From positions 1 through 64,000 of the forward strand of contig CAYNRU010000046.1 in assembly GCA_964399635.1 (NCBI GenBank): a stretch of 64,000 nucleotides of DNA, written 5' to 3'. The stretch comes from UBA4615 sp964399635 (GTDB lineage: Bacteria; Pseudomonadota; Gammaproteobacteria; Burkholderiales; Burkholderiaceae_E). The first letter of the stretch is position 1, and every line of letters starts with the position of its first letter. A program made the position numbers and the translations under genes. The notes under the pieces are model-generated. The model saw only the letters and a list, made by a program, of their open reading frames with translations, ran no database searches and was not told the DNA's origin. Positions 15,930-23,863 of the stretch are shown here, one piece after another.

Positions 15930-16205
15930 ATGACCCCCGAATCCGTCCTCACGATCGGGCGCCAGGCGCTGGAGCTGATGCTGCTGGTGTCCGCGCCGCT
16001 GCTGCTGGTTGCGCTGGGCGTCGGCCTGGTGGTGAGCTTCTTCCAGGCGGTCACCCAGCTCAACGAGCAGACCCTGTCCTTCCTGCCCAAGCTGGTCGCG
16101 GTGTCGCTGGCGATGATCGTGATCGGCCCGTGGATGATGAGCACGCTGGTCGAATACCTCCAGCGCACGCTGACCAGCATCCCGCAGATGGTCATGGGCG
16201 GCTGA
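15930..16205 (+). CDS. fliQ: Flagellar export gate protein FliQ
   Basis: The 91-residue protein has two membrane helices (LMLLVSAPLLLVALGVGLVV and LVAVSLAMIVIGPWMMSTL) flanking the conserved FQAVTQLNEQTLSFLPK loop of FliQ. It is one of the three components of the core export gate. Gene order fliP-fliQ-fliR with short gaps supports the call. Confidence 0.97.
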   Translation: MTPESVLTIGRQALELMLLVSAPLLLVALGVGLVVSFFQAVTQLNEQTLSFLPKLVAVSLAMIVIGPWMMSTLVEYLQRTLTSIPQMVMGG

Positions 16206-16215
16206 GCGCGCACCC

Positions 16216-16977
16216 ATGGTGGTCTTCACTGACGCCCAGCTTCAGGCCTGGCTGGCTGCTTTCCTGCTGCCCTTTTGCCGGATCCTGGCGCTGTTCACGT
16301 CGGCGCCGGTGCTGTCCCTGAAGTCGGTGCCGACCCGCGCCAGGGTGGGCCTGTCGATCGTGCTGGCGGCGACCATCGCACCGTCGGTCGCAGTGCCGAT
16401 CCGCGCCGACCTGCTGTCCCTTACCGGCCTGGGCTACATCGCACAGGAAGTCGCGGTGGGACTGGCGATCGGGTTCTCGGCGCGGCTGGTGTTCGCCGCG
16501 TTCGACCTCGCCGGCGAGGTGATCGGCCTGCAGATGGGCCTGTCCTTCGCCGGGTTCTTCGACCCCGCGGGGGGCACCGGCACTGCGGTCGGCACCTTCA
16601 TGAACGCCACCGCAACCCTGCTGTTTCTCGCGCTCAACGGACCGTTGCTGCTGATCGCGGCAACCCTGCGCAGCTTCGCGACCCTGCCGGTCGGCGGCGT
16701 GCCCTTCGAGTTCGCGCGGCGATTCGACCCGGTGGCACTGGGGGCCGAGGTCTTCGCGATCGGGCTGCTGATCGCAGTGCCCTTCCTCGCGCTGATCCTG
16801 TTCGTGAACCTGCTGCTCGGAGTGATGTCCCGCGTCGCGCCGCAGCTGAGTTTGTTCTCGATCGGCTTCCCGATCACGATCGGCGCGGGCCTGGTGCTGC
16901 TGGTGGTCGGCCTGCCCTGGATCGAGCGCCCGCTCACCGACGGGATGACCCGGCTGTTCATGATGTTCGGGACCTGA
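16216..16977 (+). CDS. fliR: Flagellar export gate protein FliR
   Basis: FliR is the single-copy subunit that closes the FliP5Q4R1 export gate. The 253-residue protein is almost entirely hydrophobic helices. It carries the family stretches FCRILALFTSAPVLSLKSVP, EVAVGLAIGFSARLVFAAFD and AGEVIGLQMGLSFAGFFDP. It starts 10 nt after fliQ and is the last gene of the flagellar block. The adjacent cheB is convergent, with only 13 nt between the two stops and no clear terminator. Confidence 0.97.
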   Translation: MVVFTDAQLQAWLAAFLLPFCRILALFTSAPVLSLKSVPTRARVGLSIVLAATIAPSVAVPIRADLLSLTGLGYIAQEVAVGLAIGFSARLVFAAFDLAGEVIGLQMGLSFAGFFDPAGGTGTAVGTFMNATATLLFLALNGPLLLIAATLRSFATLPVGGVPFEFARRFDPVALGAEVFAIGLLIAVPFLALILFVNLLLGVMSRVAPQLSLFSIGFPITIGAGLVLLVVGLPWIERPLTDGMTRLFMMFGT

Positions 16978-16990
16978 GGGCGGCAGCCCG

Positions 16991-18112
16991 TCAGACCCTC
17001 GAGAGCACCGGCCCCGCGCTGTGGAGCTGCGCGAGGAGCTGCGCCGAAATCCGCTGCAGCGGCAGGATCTCGTGCACGGCGCCCACCGCCACCGCCTCGC
17101 GCGGCATGCCGTAGACCACGCAGCTCGCCTCGTCCTGAGCAATATTGTAGGCCCCGGCCTCGCGCATCGTCAGCATCGCGTCGGCGCCGTCGCGCCCCAT
17201 GCCGGTCAGCATGACCCCGATGGCGTTGCGCCCGACATGCTGGGCGATCGACTTGAACAGCACCTCGACAGAAGGCCGGTGCCGGTTGACCGGCGGGCCG
17301 TCGTCGACAGACACCAGATAGTTGGCGCCGCTGCGCTGCACGGCGAGGTGACAGCCGCCCGGGGCGACGTAGACGTGGCCCGGCAGCACGCGCTCGCCGT
17401 GCTCGGCTTCCTTGACGTGCATGCGGCACAGCGCGTTGAGCCGGCTGGCGAAATTCAGGGTGAAGCCCGGCGGCATGTGCTGCGTGACCATCACGGCGGG
17501 GCAGTCGGCCGGCAGGCCGGTGAGCACCTCGCGAAGCGCCTCGGTGCCGCCGGTGGACGAACCGATGGCGACGATCTTCTCGGTGCTCGATCGCGAGAAC
17601 GAGACCGGAACCGGCTTGACCAGCGGAGGTGGCCCGGCCACCGGGCCCGCGCCAGGCATGCGCGGCGCGATCGAGGGCGGCTCCGCGCGCGCGACCGGCC
17701 GGCGCGCGATCCTCGCGCCGGCTGCCACCCGCAGCTTGTCGGCGATCTCATTGGCGATCTCCTGCAGCCCCTGCGCGACGCCGATGCGCGGCTTGGCGAC
17801 GAAATCGATCGCACCGAGCTCCAGGGCGCGCAGCGTCGTCTCGGCGCCGCGCTCGGTCAGCGTCGACACCATCACGACAGGCATGGGCCGCAGACGCATC
17901 AGCTTCTCGAGAAAGTCGAGCCCGTCCATGCGCGGCATCTCGACGTCGAGCGTGATCACGTCGGGATTCAGGCTACGGATCAACTCGCGGGCCTGGAAGG
18001 GATCGTTGGCCGCGCCGATGCACTCCATGTCGGACTGCGCGTTGATCATGCTCGACAGCATGCTCCGAACCAGTGCGGAATCGTCGACCACCAACACTCG
18101 AATCTTGCCCAT
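16991..18112 (-). CDS. cheB: Chemotaxis protein-glutamate methylesterase/deamidase CheB
   Basis: CheB removes methyl groups from receptor glutamates and deamidates glutamines, resetting adaptation when phosphorylated by CheA. The 373-residue protein has an N-terminal receiver (Asp 10/11 pocket, acceptor Asp 56 in ITLDVEMPRMDG, KPRIG lysine), a proline-rich linker and a C-terminal methylesterase domain. All three catalytic parts are visible: Ser in IGSSTGGTEAL, His in VTQHMPPGFT and Asp in GMGRDGADAM. It is the last gene of the minus-strand che operon, 24 nt after cheD. Confidence 0.97.
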   Translation of the reverse strand: MGKIRVLVVDDSALVRSMLSSMINAQSDMECIGAANDPFQARELIRSLNPDVITLDVEMPRMDGLDFLEKLMRLRPMPVVMVSTLTERGAETTLRALELGAIDFVAKPRIGVAQGLQEIANEIADKLRVAAGARIARRPVARAEPPSIAPRMPGAGPVAGPPPLVKPVPVSFSRSSTEKIVAIGSSTGGTEALREVLTGLPADCPAVMVTQHMPPGFTLNFASRLNALCRMHVKEAEHGERVLPGHVYVAPGGCHLAVQRSGANYLVSVDDGPPVNRHRPSVEVLFKSIAQHVGRNAIGVMLTGMGRDGADAMLTMREAGAYNIAQDEASCVVYGMPREAVAVGAVHEILPLQRISAQLLAQLHSAGPVLSRV

Positions 18113-18136
18113 CGTCTTCTCCGTGGGTCGTTCGCA

Positions 18137-18808
18137 TCAGAACAGCTCGACGCTGCCCACGGTCGCGGCTGCCGGTTGCCCCGCGAGGCGTCCGCGGTAG
18201 AGGTTCTCCTCCGTGGCGATCACGTCGGACTGCGTCGAGGCGAGCTTCTTGCACAGCGCCCGCGCGCTGCCCGGGAACAGGCAGACCTTGCGGGGGTAGA
18301 TGTCCAGCACGTCGTGGGACACGATGGTGATCCGCTCGGCCGCCAAGAACTGCTCGACGAACTTCACGTTCTGCTCACCGACGTTCATCGTCGAGAAGTT
18401 GCGCATCACCTGACCGCCGCCGAAGACCTTCGCCTCGAGCCGCTCGCGCCGGGCGCCGCGCTTCATCAGCTCGTTGATCAGCAACTCCATCGCATACAAG
18501 CCGTAACGCCCGGCGCTGCCGCCGTCGGGCAGCATGAAGTGGTTCATGCCGCTGAGGCGCGCGGTCCGGTCGAACAGGCAGGCGGCGACGCAGGAGCCGA
18601 GCACGGTCATCAGCACGAGGTCGTCCGCGTCGTGGACGTAGTACTCGCCCGGCAGCAGCTTGACCGCGTCGGTCTTGAAGACCGAGTCGTAGTAGAAGGT
18701 CCGGGCCTCGTACTCGCGCGGGGCGCGGTCGCGCAGCGCGGCGATCCGATCGGAGCTGCGTGGGAACAGACCGGGCGCTGCCTCTCGCAGCGACGCGGGC
18801 TTTGTCAT
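18137..18808 (-). CDS. cheD: Chemoreceptor glutamine deamidase CheD
   Basis: CheD deamidates specific receptor glutamines. The 223-residue protein carries the family core with the catalytic Cys in LMTVLGSCVAACLFD, His in SGMNHFMLP and the later KVFGGGQVM. It ends GSVELF, an ending shared with the CheZ-like protein at the start of this operon. The ATG at 18808 overlaps the cheR stop (ATGA); another ATG nine bases upstream is equally readable. cheB follows after 24 nt. Confidence 0.95.
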   Translation of the reverse strand: MTKPASLREAAPGLFPRSSDRIAALRDRAPREYEARTFYYDSVFKTDAVKLLPGEYYVHDADDLVLMTVLGSCVAACLFDRTARLSGMNHFMLPDGGSAGRYGLYAMELLINELMKRGARRERLEAKVFGGGQVMRNFSTMNVGEQNVKFVEQFLAAERITIVSHDVLDIYPRKVCLFPGSARALCKKLASTQSDVIATEENLYRGRLAGQPAAATVGSVELF

Positions 18809-19662
18809 CGGATGCATTCGGGCTCCCTGGCCGAGCGCTCGGCGAGACGTTCGTAGACTGTCTTGCCGCGCAGCGCGAACAGGTCGCCCTGCGCCGAGAA
18901 GTTCTCGGAGTGCCCGACGAACAACAGGCTGCCGGGCCGCATCACCTTGTGCAGGCGTGCCAGCACCGCGCGCTGGGTCGAGGCGTCGAAGTAGATCATC
19001 ACGTTGCGGCAGAAGATCACATCGAAGGGCTGCGGGAAGCGCAGCGCATCGTGCACCAGGTTGACCTGCCCGAACTCGACCATCCGCGCCAGCTCGGGGC
19101 GGACCCGCATCAGTCCCGCGTTGCCCGCCCGCCCCTTCAGGAACCATCGGTGCAGTCGGGCCGTGTCGAGGCCCTTTTCGGAGTCGATCGGGTAGACGCC
19201 GGCGCGCGCTGTCTGCAGCACGCTGGTGTCGATGTCCGAGGCGAAGATGCTGGCCTGCGCGCCCGTGCCCAGCGTCTCGAGCGTGGTCATCGCGATCGAC
19301 CATGGCTCCTCGCCGGTGGAGGCCGCCGCGCACCAGATGCGCACCGGCCCGGGCTGCTTCTTCAGGAACTCGGCGAGCAGCGGGAAGTGGTATGCCTCAC
19401 GGAAGAACGAGGTCAGGTTCGTGGTCAGCGCATTGACGAAGGGCTGCCACAGCGGCGAGTCGGCGCGCTCGACGGCATCGAGCAGGGCGGTGTAGCCCGG
19501 CAGGCTGTGCTCGCGCAGCAGTCGGGCGAGGCGCCCCTGAACCATGCTCTGCTTGCTCGGCTGCAGGTGGATCCCCGCGCGCTCCTTGATCATGCGCCGT
19601 ACGCGCTCGAAGTCGGCCTGGGCGAGCGCGATCTCGTTCACACCGCCGCCGAATCCGCTCAC
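18805..19662 (-). CDS. cheR: Chemotaxis methyltransferase CheR
   Basis: CheR methylates receptor glutamates using S-adenosylmethionine. The 285-residue protein has the helical N-terminal domain (ADFERVRRMIKERAGIHL), TTNLTSFFREAYHF, the SAM-binding WCAAASTGEEPWSIA motif, and FDVIFCRNVMIYFD. The start is a GTG at 19662 that overlaps the stop of the upstream receptor gene (GTGA), so the two are coupled. The receptor encoded two genes earlier ends in DWEEF, a typical CheR docking pentapeptide. Confidence 0.96.
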   Translation of the reverse strand: MSGFGGGVNEIALAQADFERVRRMIKERAGIHLQPSKQSMVQGRLARLLREHSLPGYTALLDAVERADSPLWQPFVNALTTNLTSFFREAYHFPLLAEFLKKQPGPVRIWCAAASTGEEPWSIAMTTLETLGTGAQASIFASDIDTSVLQTARAGVYPIDSEKGLDTARLHRWFLKGRAGNAGLMRVRPELARMVEFGQVNLVHDALRFPQPFDVIFCRNVMIYFDASTQRAVLARLHKVMRPGSLLFVGHSENFSAQGDLFALRGKTVYERLAERSAREPECIR

Positions 19663-21218
19663 CGCATCACCGGGAGCTTGAATGCGTTGACCGCGTCGAC
19701 CAGCCGCCCCGCCTGGTCCTTCAGGCTCTGGGCGGCGGCAGCGCTCTGCTCGACCAGCGCAGCGTTCTGCTGGGTCATGCCGTCCAGGTGACCGACCGCG
19801 GCGTTGACCTGCTGAATCTCCGAGGCCTGCGCGCCGGTGGCCACCGAGATCTCGCCGATCAGGTCGGTCAGCCGGCGCACCGCGCCGACGATGTCGGTCA
19901 TCGTGCGGCCCGCGTCATGGACGATCTGCGCACCGGATTCGACCCGTCCGACGCTCTCGCCGATCAGGCTCTTGATCTGACGGGCAGCGTCGGCGCTGCG
20001 CTGCGCGAGGCTGCGCACCTCCGCTGCGACGACCGCGAAGCCCCGGCCCTGCTCGCCCGCGCGGGCAGCCTCGACCGCGGCGTTCAGCGCCAGGATGTTG
20101 GTCTGGAACGCGATGCCGTCGATGACCCCGATGATGTCGGCGATCTTGCGGCTGCCTGCCTCGATCTCGCGCATCGTGCTCACGACGCGCTCGACGGCCT
20201 CGCCGCCGGACCGCGCCTGGCTCGACGCCTCGGCGGCGATCTGACTCGCGGTCGACGTGTGGCCGGCGTTGTCGTGGGTGGAGTGCGCGAACTGCTGCAG
20301 CGCGGCCGCGGTCTGCTCCAGGCTGGCCGCCTGCTGCTCGGTCCGGTGCGACAGGTCGTCGCCGCCGCGGGCGATCTCCTCGGTGGTCGTGCGGATGGCC
20401 TCGGCCTCGCGGCGCACGTCGGACACCACGGCCATCAGGTTCACCGTGAGCTGGTCGAGCGCGCGCGCCACCTGTCCGATCTCGTCGGCGCGGTCCAGGT
20501 TGGAGCGTGAGTCGAGCGCGCCAGCGGCCACGCGATTGGCGGACTGCGCGACGCGGCGCAGCGGGCTCGCGACGCGGGCGGTGAAAGACGCGGCGAGCGC
20601 GCCCGCCAGCCCCAGCTGCACCGCGGCCGCGATCCAGAACGCGGGACCGGCGGGCATCGTCCACGCCATGGCGGCCAGCGAGGCGGCGGCCATCGCGGCG
20701 AGGCCGATCGCGTTGCGCATCGGCAGCGACCCGTTGACTCGCCGCAGCAGCGCGCTCACCGGGTCACGTCGCACCCAGCGGCCCGCCTCGAAGCGGCCGT
20801 TGCGCGCGCGGCCCTCGCGGATGGCGGCGTACAGGGCCTCGGCGGCAGCGACCTCGTCGCGAGATGGCAGCGTGCGGACCGACAGGTACCCGACCGCCTC
20901 GCCATGCTCCATCGTCGGGGTCACGTTGGCCCGTACCCAATAATAGCCGCCGTCCTTGCAACGATTTTTGACGAGGGCCGTCCACGGGCGGCCCGACTGG
21001 ATCGTCCGCCACATGTCCGCATAGGCCTCGGGCGGCATGTGGGGATGACGCACCATGTTGTGCGCCTTGCCCAGCAGCTCGTCGAGCGAGAAGCCGCTCA
21101 CCTGCACGAACGCCGGATTTGCGTAGGTGATCCGCCCCTTGAGGTCCGTCATCGACACGAGCATCGTCGCGGCGTCATACGCCTGCTCGCGGTCGTTGAC
21201 CGGTCCGTTGTCCCTCAT
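19659..21218 (-). CDS. aer: Aer-type chemoreceptor with N-terminal PAS domain
   Basis: The 519-residue receptor starts with a cytoplasmic PAS domain (about 15-120; MTDLKGRITYANPAFVQVSG, and CKDGGYYWVRANVTP). This is followed by two hydrophobic segments (about 172-215) without a large periplasmic domain, a HAMP-like region, and an MCP signalling domain with the conserved hairpin tip GIAFQTNILALNAAVEAAR. This layout is that of the aerotaxis/energy sensor Aer, in which PAS binds FAD; cofactor binding here is inferred. No CheR-docking pentapeptide is present at the C-terminus (KLPVMR). It is coupled to cheR downstream. Confidence 0.9.
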   Translation of the reverse strand: MRDNGPVNDREQAYDAATMLVSMTDLKGRITYANPAFVQVSGFSLDELLGKAHNMVRHPHMPPEAYADMWRTIQSGRPWTALVKNRCKDGGYYWVRANVTPTMEHGEAVGYLSVRTLPSRDEVAAAEALYAAIREGRARNGRFEAGRWVRRDPVSALLRRVNGSLPMRNAIGLAAMAAASLAAMAWTMPAGPAFWIAAAVQLGLAGALAASFTARVASPLRRVAQSANRVAAGALDSRSNLDRADEIGQVARALDQLTVNLMAVVSDVRREAEAIRTTTEEIARGGDDLSHRTEQQAASLEQTAAALQQFAHSTHDNAGHTSTASQIAAEASSQARSGGEAVERVVSTMREIEAGSRKIADIIGVIDGIAFQTNILALNAAVEAARAGEQGRGFAVVAAEVRSLAQRSADAARQIKSLIGESVGRVESGAQIVHDAGRTMTDIVGAVRRLTDLIGEISVATGAQASEIQQVNAAVGHLDGMTQQNAALVEQSAAAAQSLKDQAGRLVDAVNAFKLPVMR

Positions 21219-21288
21219 CGCCTCGTCTCCCAGGTGCCGGGTCCGGCGTCCGCTCCCGCGTCGTGCGCGGGCGGGCGCCGTGCTCGTT

Positions 21289-23199
21289 TCAGAATTCTTC
21301 CCAGTCGTCGTCGGGCGCCTTGGCCGACGGACGCGGCGCGACGGCCGGCTTGGGCGCGGGCGCAGCAGGGCGCACCGGCGCGGGCCGCTCGGGCTGTGTC
21401 GAAGGCGCCGCGGCGGACGTCGACTGCGGCTTGGGCTGGGCTACTGGCGGCGCGGTGGCACGGCTAGGCGCGGCGGCACGGCTAGGCGCGGCGGCGCTTG
21501 CGACCGCATCGGCCTGCACGACCGGTGGGGCGGCAACCCTCGGCGCGAGACCGGGCGCACGCGTGGCAAGCGGACGCGGCACGACGGCGCGCGGTGCCGT
21601 ATCGGCCATCGCCGGGGCGGCGGACGGGCGATGCGACGGACTCCATGCGGCGACCGGATCCGCCTGCCCGTCGTCGAGCCGGAAGGTGCCGACCGCATCG
21701 GCGAGCCGGCGCGCCTGCTCCTTGAGGCTCTCGGCGGCGGCCGTGCTCTGCTCGACCAGCGCTGCGTTCTGCTGGGTCATCCGGTCGAGCTGCACGACCG
21801 CGGCGTTGACCTGGGCGATGCCGCTGCTCTGCTCGCCGGTTGCCGAAGAGATCTCGCCGATGATGTCGGTCACGCGCCGCACCGAGGTGACGATCTCATT
21901 CATCGTGGTGCCCGCCTCCTGCACCAGCCGGCTGCCCGACTGCACGCGCTGCACGCTGTCGCCGATCAGGCCCTTGATCTGGCGGGCGGCCTCGGCGCTG
22001 CGCTGCGCGAGGCTGCGCACCTCGGCGGCCACCACCGAGAATCCGCGGCCCTGCTCGCCGGCCCGGGCGGCCTCGACCGCGGCGTTCAGCGCGAGGATGT
22101 TGGTCTGGAACGCGATCCCATCGATCACCCCGATGATGTCGGCGATCTTGTGGCTGCTCTCGCTGATCTCGGCCATCGTGCTGACCACATGCTCGACCAC
22201 CTCGCCGCCGCGGCGTGCGACCTCGGAGGCGCCGAGCGCGAGCTGGTTGGCCTGGCGGGCGTTATCGGCGTTGGTGGCGACCGTCGCAGTCAGCGCGTCG
22301 ATGCTGCCTGAGGTCTGCTGCAGGCTGGAGGCCTGCTGCTCGGTGCGTTGGGACAGGTCGCCGTTGCCGATCGCAATCTCGCTCGACGCGGCCGCGATCT
22401 GGTCGGCCGAGCCCTTGATGGACCCGACGGTGCGCTTCAGGTGCTCGACCATACGCCCCAGCGCCTCGGCCAGATGCCCGATCTCGTCGTCGGCGGTGCG
22501 CGGCATGCGGACCCGCAGGTCGCCGCCCGCGATCGCGTCGGCCGCGTCGCGCGCCGCATCGAGCGGCGCCATCAGGCGTGCGTTCAGACGCCAGGCGGCG
22601 ACCATCGCGATGGCAACCGCGATCAGGCTGGCGACCCAGAGCAGGACGAGGTTGCGCAGATCGCGGGCCTCGGCAGCGGCGACCGAGGTCCGCACGCGCT
22701 GGCGCTCGGCCCCAAGCACGTCCTCGGCGTGCTTGGCGAGCGAGCGGTACAGGCCGTCGGCGGCCTGCATCGACGCCATGCCGGTGCCGGGATCGGCCGC
22801 CCCCAGGTCGATCGCGCGGTCGACCGCCTTCGCATAGCGAGGCATCTCCTCGACGAGCGCCTTGAGGCCCGCGCCATCGCTCTGCGACTGGGCACCGGCC
22901 AGCAGTGCGACCTGCTCAGCCAGGGCCTCTGCGCGTTGCTTGAGAGCGCTGCGCTGCGCCGCCAGGGCGTCGGCCTTGGTGCTGCCGATCCAGGCCATCG
23001 TGCGATACGCGTCCGCGTGCATCGCCGACAGCTGCCCCTGCACCTGGTAGGCGGCCGTGTAGTTCGCGAAACGCACGTCTGCGAGTTCGTCGAGCTCCGC
23101 GTTGGCGCGAAGCATCATCAGCGTCACGACCGCGCACAGGGCGATCGCGAGGACGCCGCCAAGTGCCGGCAGAATGAGTAGCTTGGTGCGGAGCTTCAT
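21289..23199 (-). CDS. Methyl-accepting chemotaxis protein with CheR-docking tail
   Basis: The 636-residue transmembrane receptor has a first membrane helix (about 7-30), a periplasmic four-helix-bundle-like sensing domain (about 31-190) and a second helix (LVLLWVASLIAVAIAMVAAW). A HAMP domain follows, then a long cytoplasmic coiled coil with the tip IAFQTNILALNAAVEAAR. The C-terminus is an Ala/Pro-rich flexible tail of roughly 110 residues (from about residue 525) ending DWEEF, the WxxF-type pentapeptide to which CheR and CheB bind. The ligand is not predictable. It lies between cheW and aer; a 153-nt gap separates it from cheW and I see no clear signal in that gap. Confidence 0.95.
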   Translation of the reverse strand: MKLRTKLLILPALGGVLAIALCAVVTLMMLRANAELDELADVRFANYTAAYQVQGQLSAMHADAYRTMAWIGSTKADALAAQRSALKQRAEALAEQVALLAGAQSQSDGAGLKALVEEMPRYAKAVDRAIDLGAADPGTGMASMQAADGLYRSLAKHAEDVLGAERQRVRTSVAAAEARDLRNLVLLWVASLIAVAIAMVAAWRLNARLMAPLDAARDAADAIAGGDLRVRMPRTADDEIGHLAEALGRMVEHLKRTVGSIKGSADQIAAASSEIAIGNGDLSQRTEQQASSLQQTSGSIDALTATVATNADNARQANQLALGASEVARRGGEVVEHVVSTMAEISESSHKIADIIGVIDGIAFQTNILALNAAVEAARAGEQGRGFSVVAAEVRSLAQRSAEAARQIKGLIGDSVQRVQSGSRLVQEAGTTMNEIVTSVRRVTDIIGEISSATGEQSSGIAQVNAAVVQLDRMTQQNAALVEQSTAAAESLKEQARRLADAVGTFRLDDGQADPVAAWSPSHRPSAAPAMADTAPRAVVPRPLATRAPGLAPRVAAPPVVQADAVASAAAPSRAAAPSRATAPPVAQPKPQSTSAAAPSTQPERPAPVRPAAPAPKPAVAPRPSAKAPDDDWEEF

Positions 23200-23352
23200 G
23201 ACTGTCTCGATCGACGCGTCGGACGCATCAGTTCCATTGGAGGTGAACGCGCGGGACCATCCCGGCGAGGCGCTCGCGGTGCGCAGCGAGGACCGTGAGT
23301 GCGGGCCAGATGCGAAGGACGTCCGCGCACGGCCCGGAGGACACGCAGTGGG

Positions 23353-23838
23353 TCATGCCTCGGAAAGCGCCATCTCGGCGTCGCCCATCAGTCGCTCGAT
23401 CTCGATCAGGATCAGCATCCGGTCGTTGAGCGTGCCCAGGCCGGTGATGAAGCTGGAGTCGACCACCGACGCGATCTCCGGCGCACCGCGGATCTGTTCG
23501 GCGGCGAGCTCCATCACGTCGGAAACAGAGTCGACCACGATGCCGACCACCCGCGCGCCTAGGTTCAGAATGATCACGACGGTGAAGTCGTTGTAGTCGG
23601 CCGAGCCGAGGTTGAACTTCAGCCTCAGGTCGACGATGGGCACGATCACGCCCCGCAGGTTGACCACCCCCTTGATGAAGGACGGTGCATTGGCGATTCG
23701 TGTCGGCTGCTCGTAGCCGCGGATCTCCTGCACCTTGAGGATGTCGATGCCGTACTCCTCCTCGCCCAGGCGGAAGGTCAGGTACTCGCGGGGCCTGGAG
23801 GCCGCCTGTTTGTCGTGCTCTCGATCGTATGCCGCCAT
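23353..23838 (-). CDS. cheW: Chemotaxis coupling protein CheW
   Basis: CheW links receptors to CheA in the array. The 161-residue protein is a single CheW domain: EYLTFRLGEEEYGIDILKVQ, then FIKGVVNLRGVIVPIVDLR and VVIILNLGARVVGIVVDSV. It lies 25 nt after cheA. The length is normal and no extra domain is present. Confidence 0.97.
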   Translation of the reverse strand: MAAYDREHDKQAASRPREYLTFRLGEEEYGIDILKVQEIRGYEQPTRIANAPSFIKGVVNLRGVIVPIVDLRLKFNLGSADYNDFTVVIILNLGARVVGIVVDSVSDVMELAAEQIRGAPEIASVVDSSFITGLGTLNDRMLILIEIERLMGDAEMALSEA

Positions 23839-23863
23839 GACGTTCTCCCGTACTGTGTGGTGC

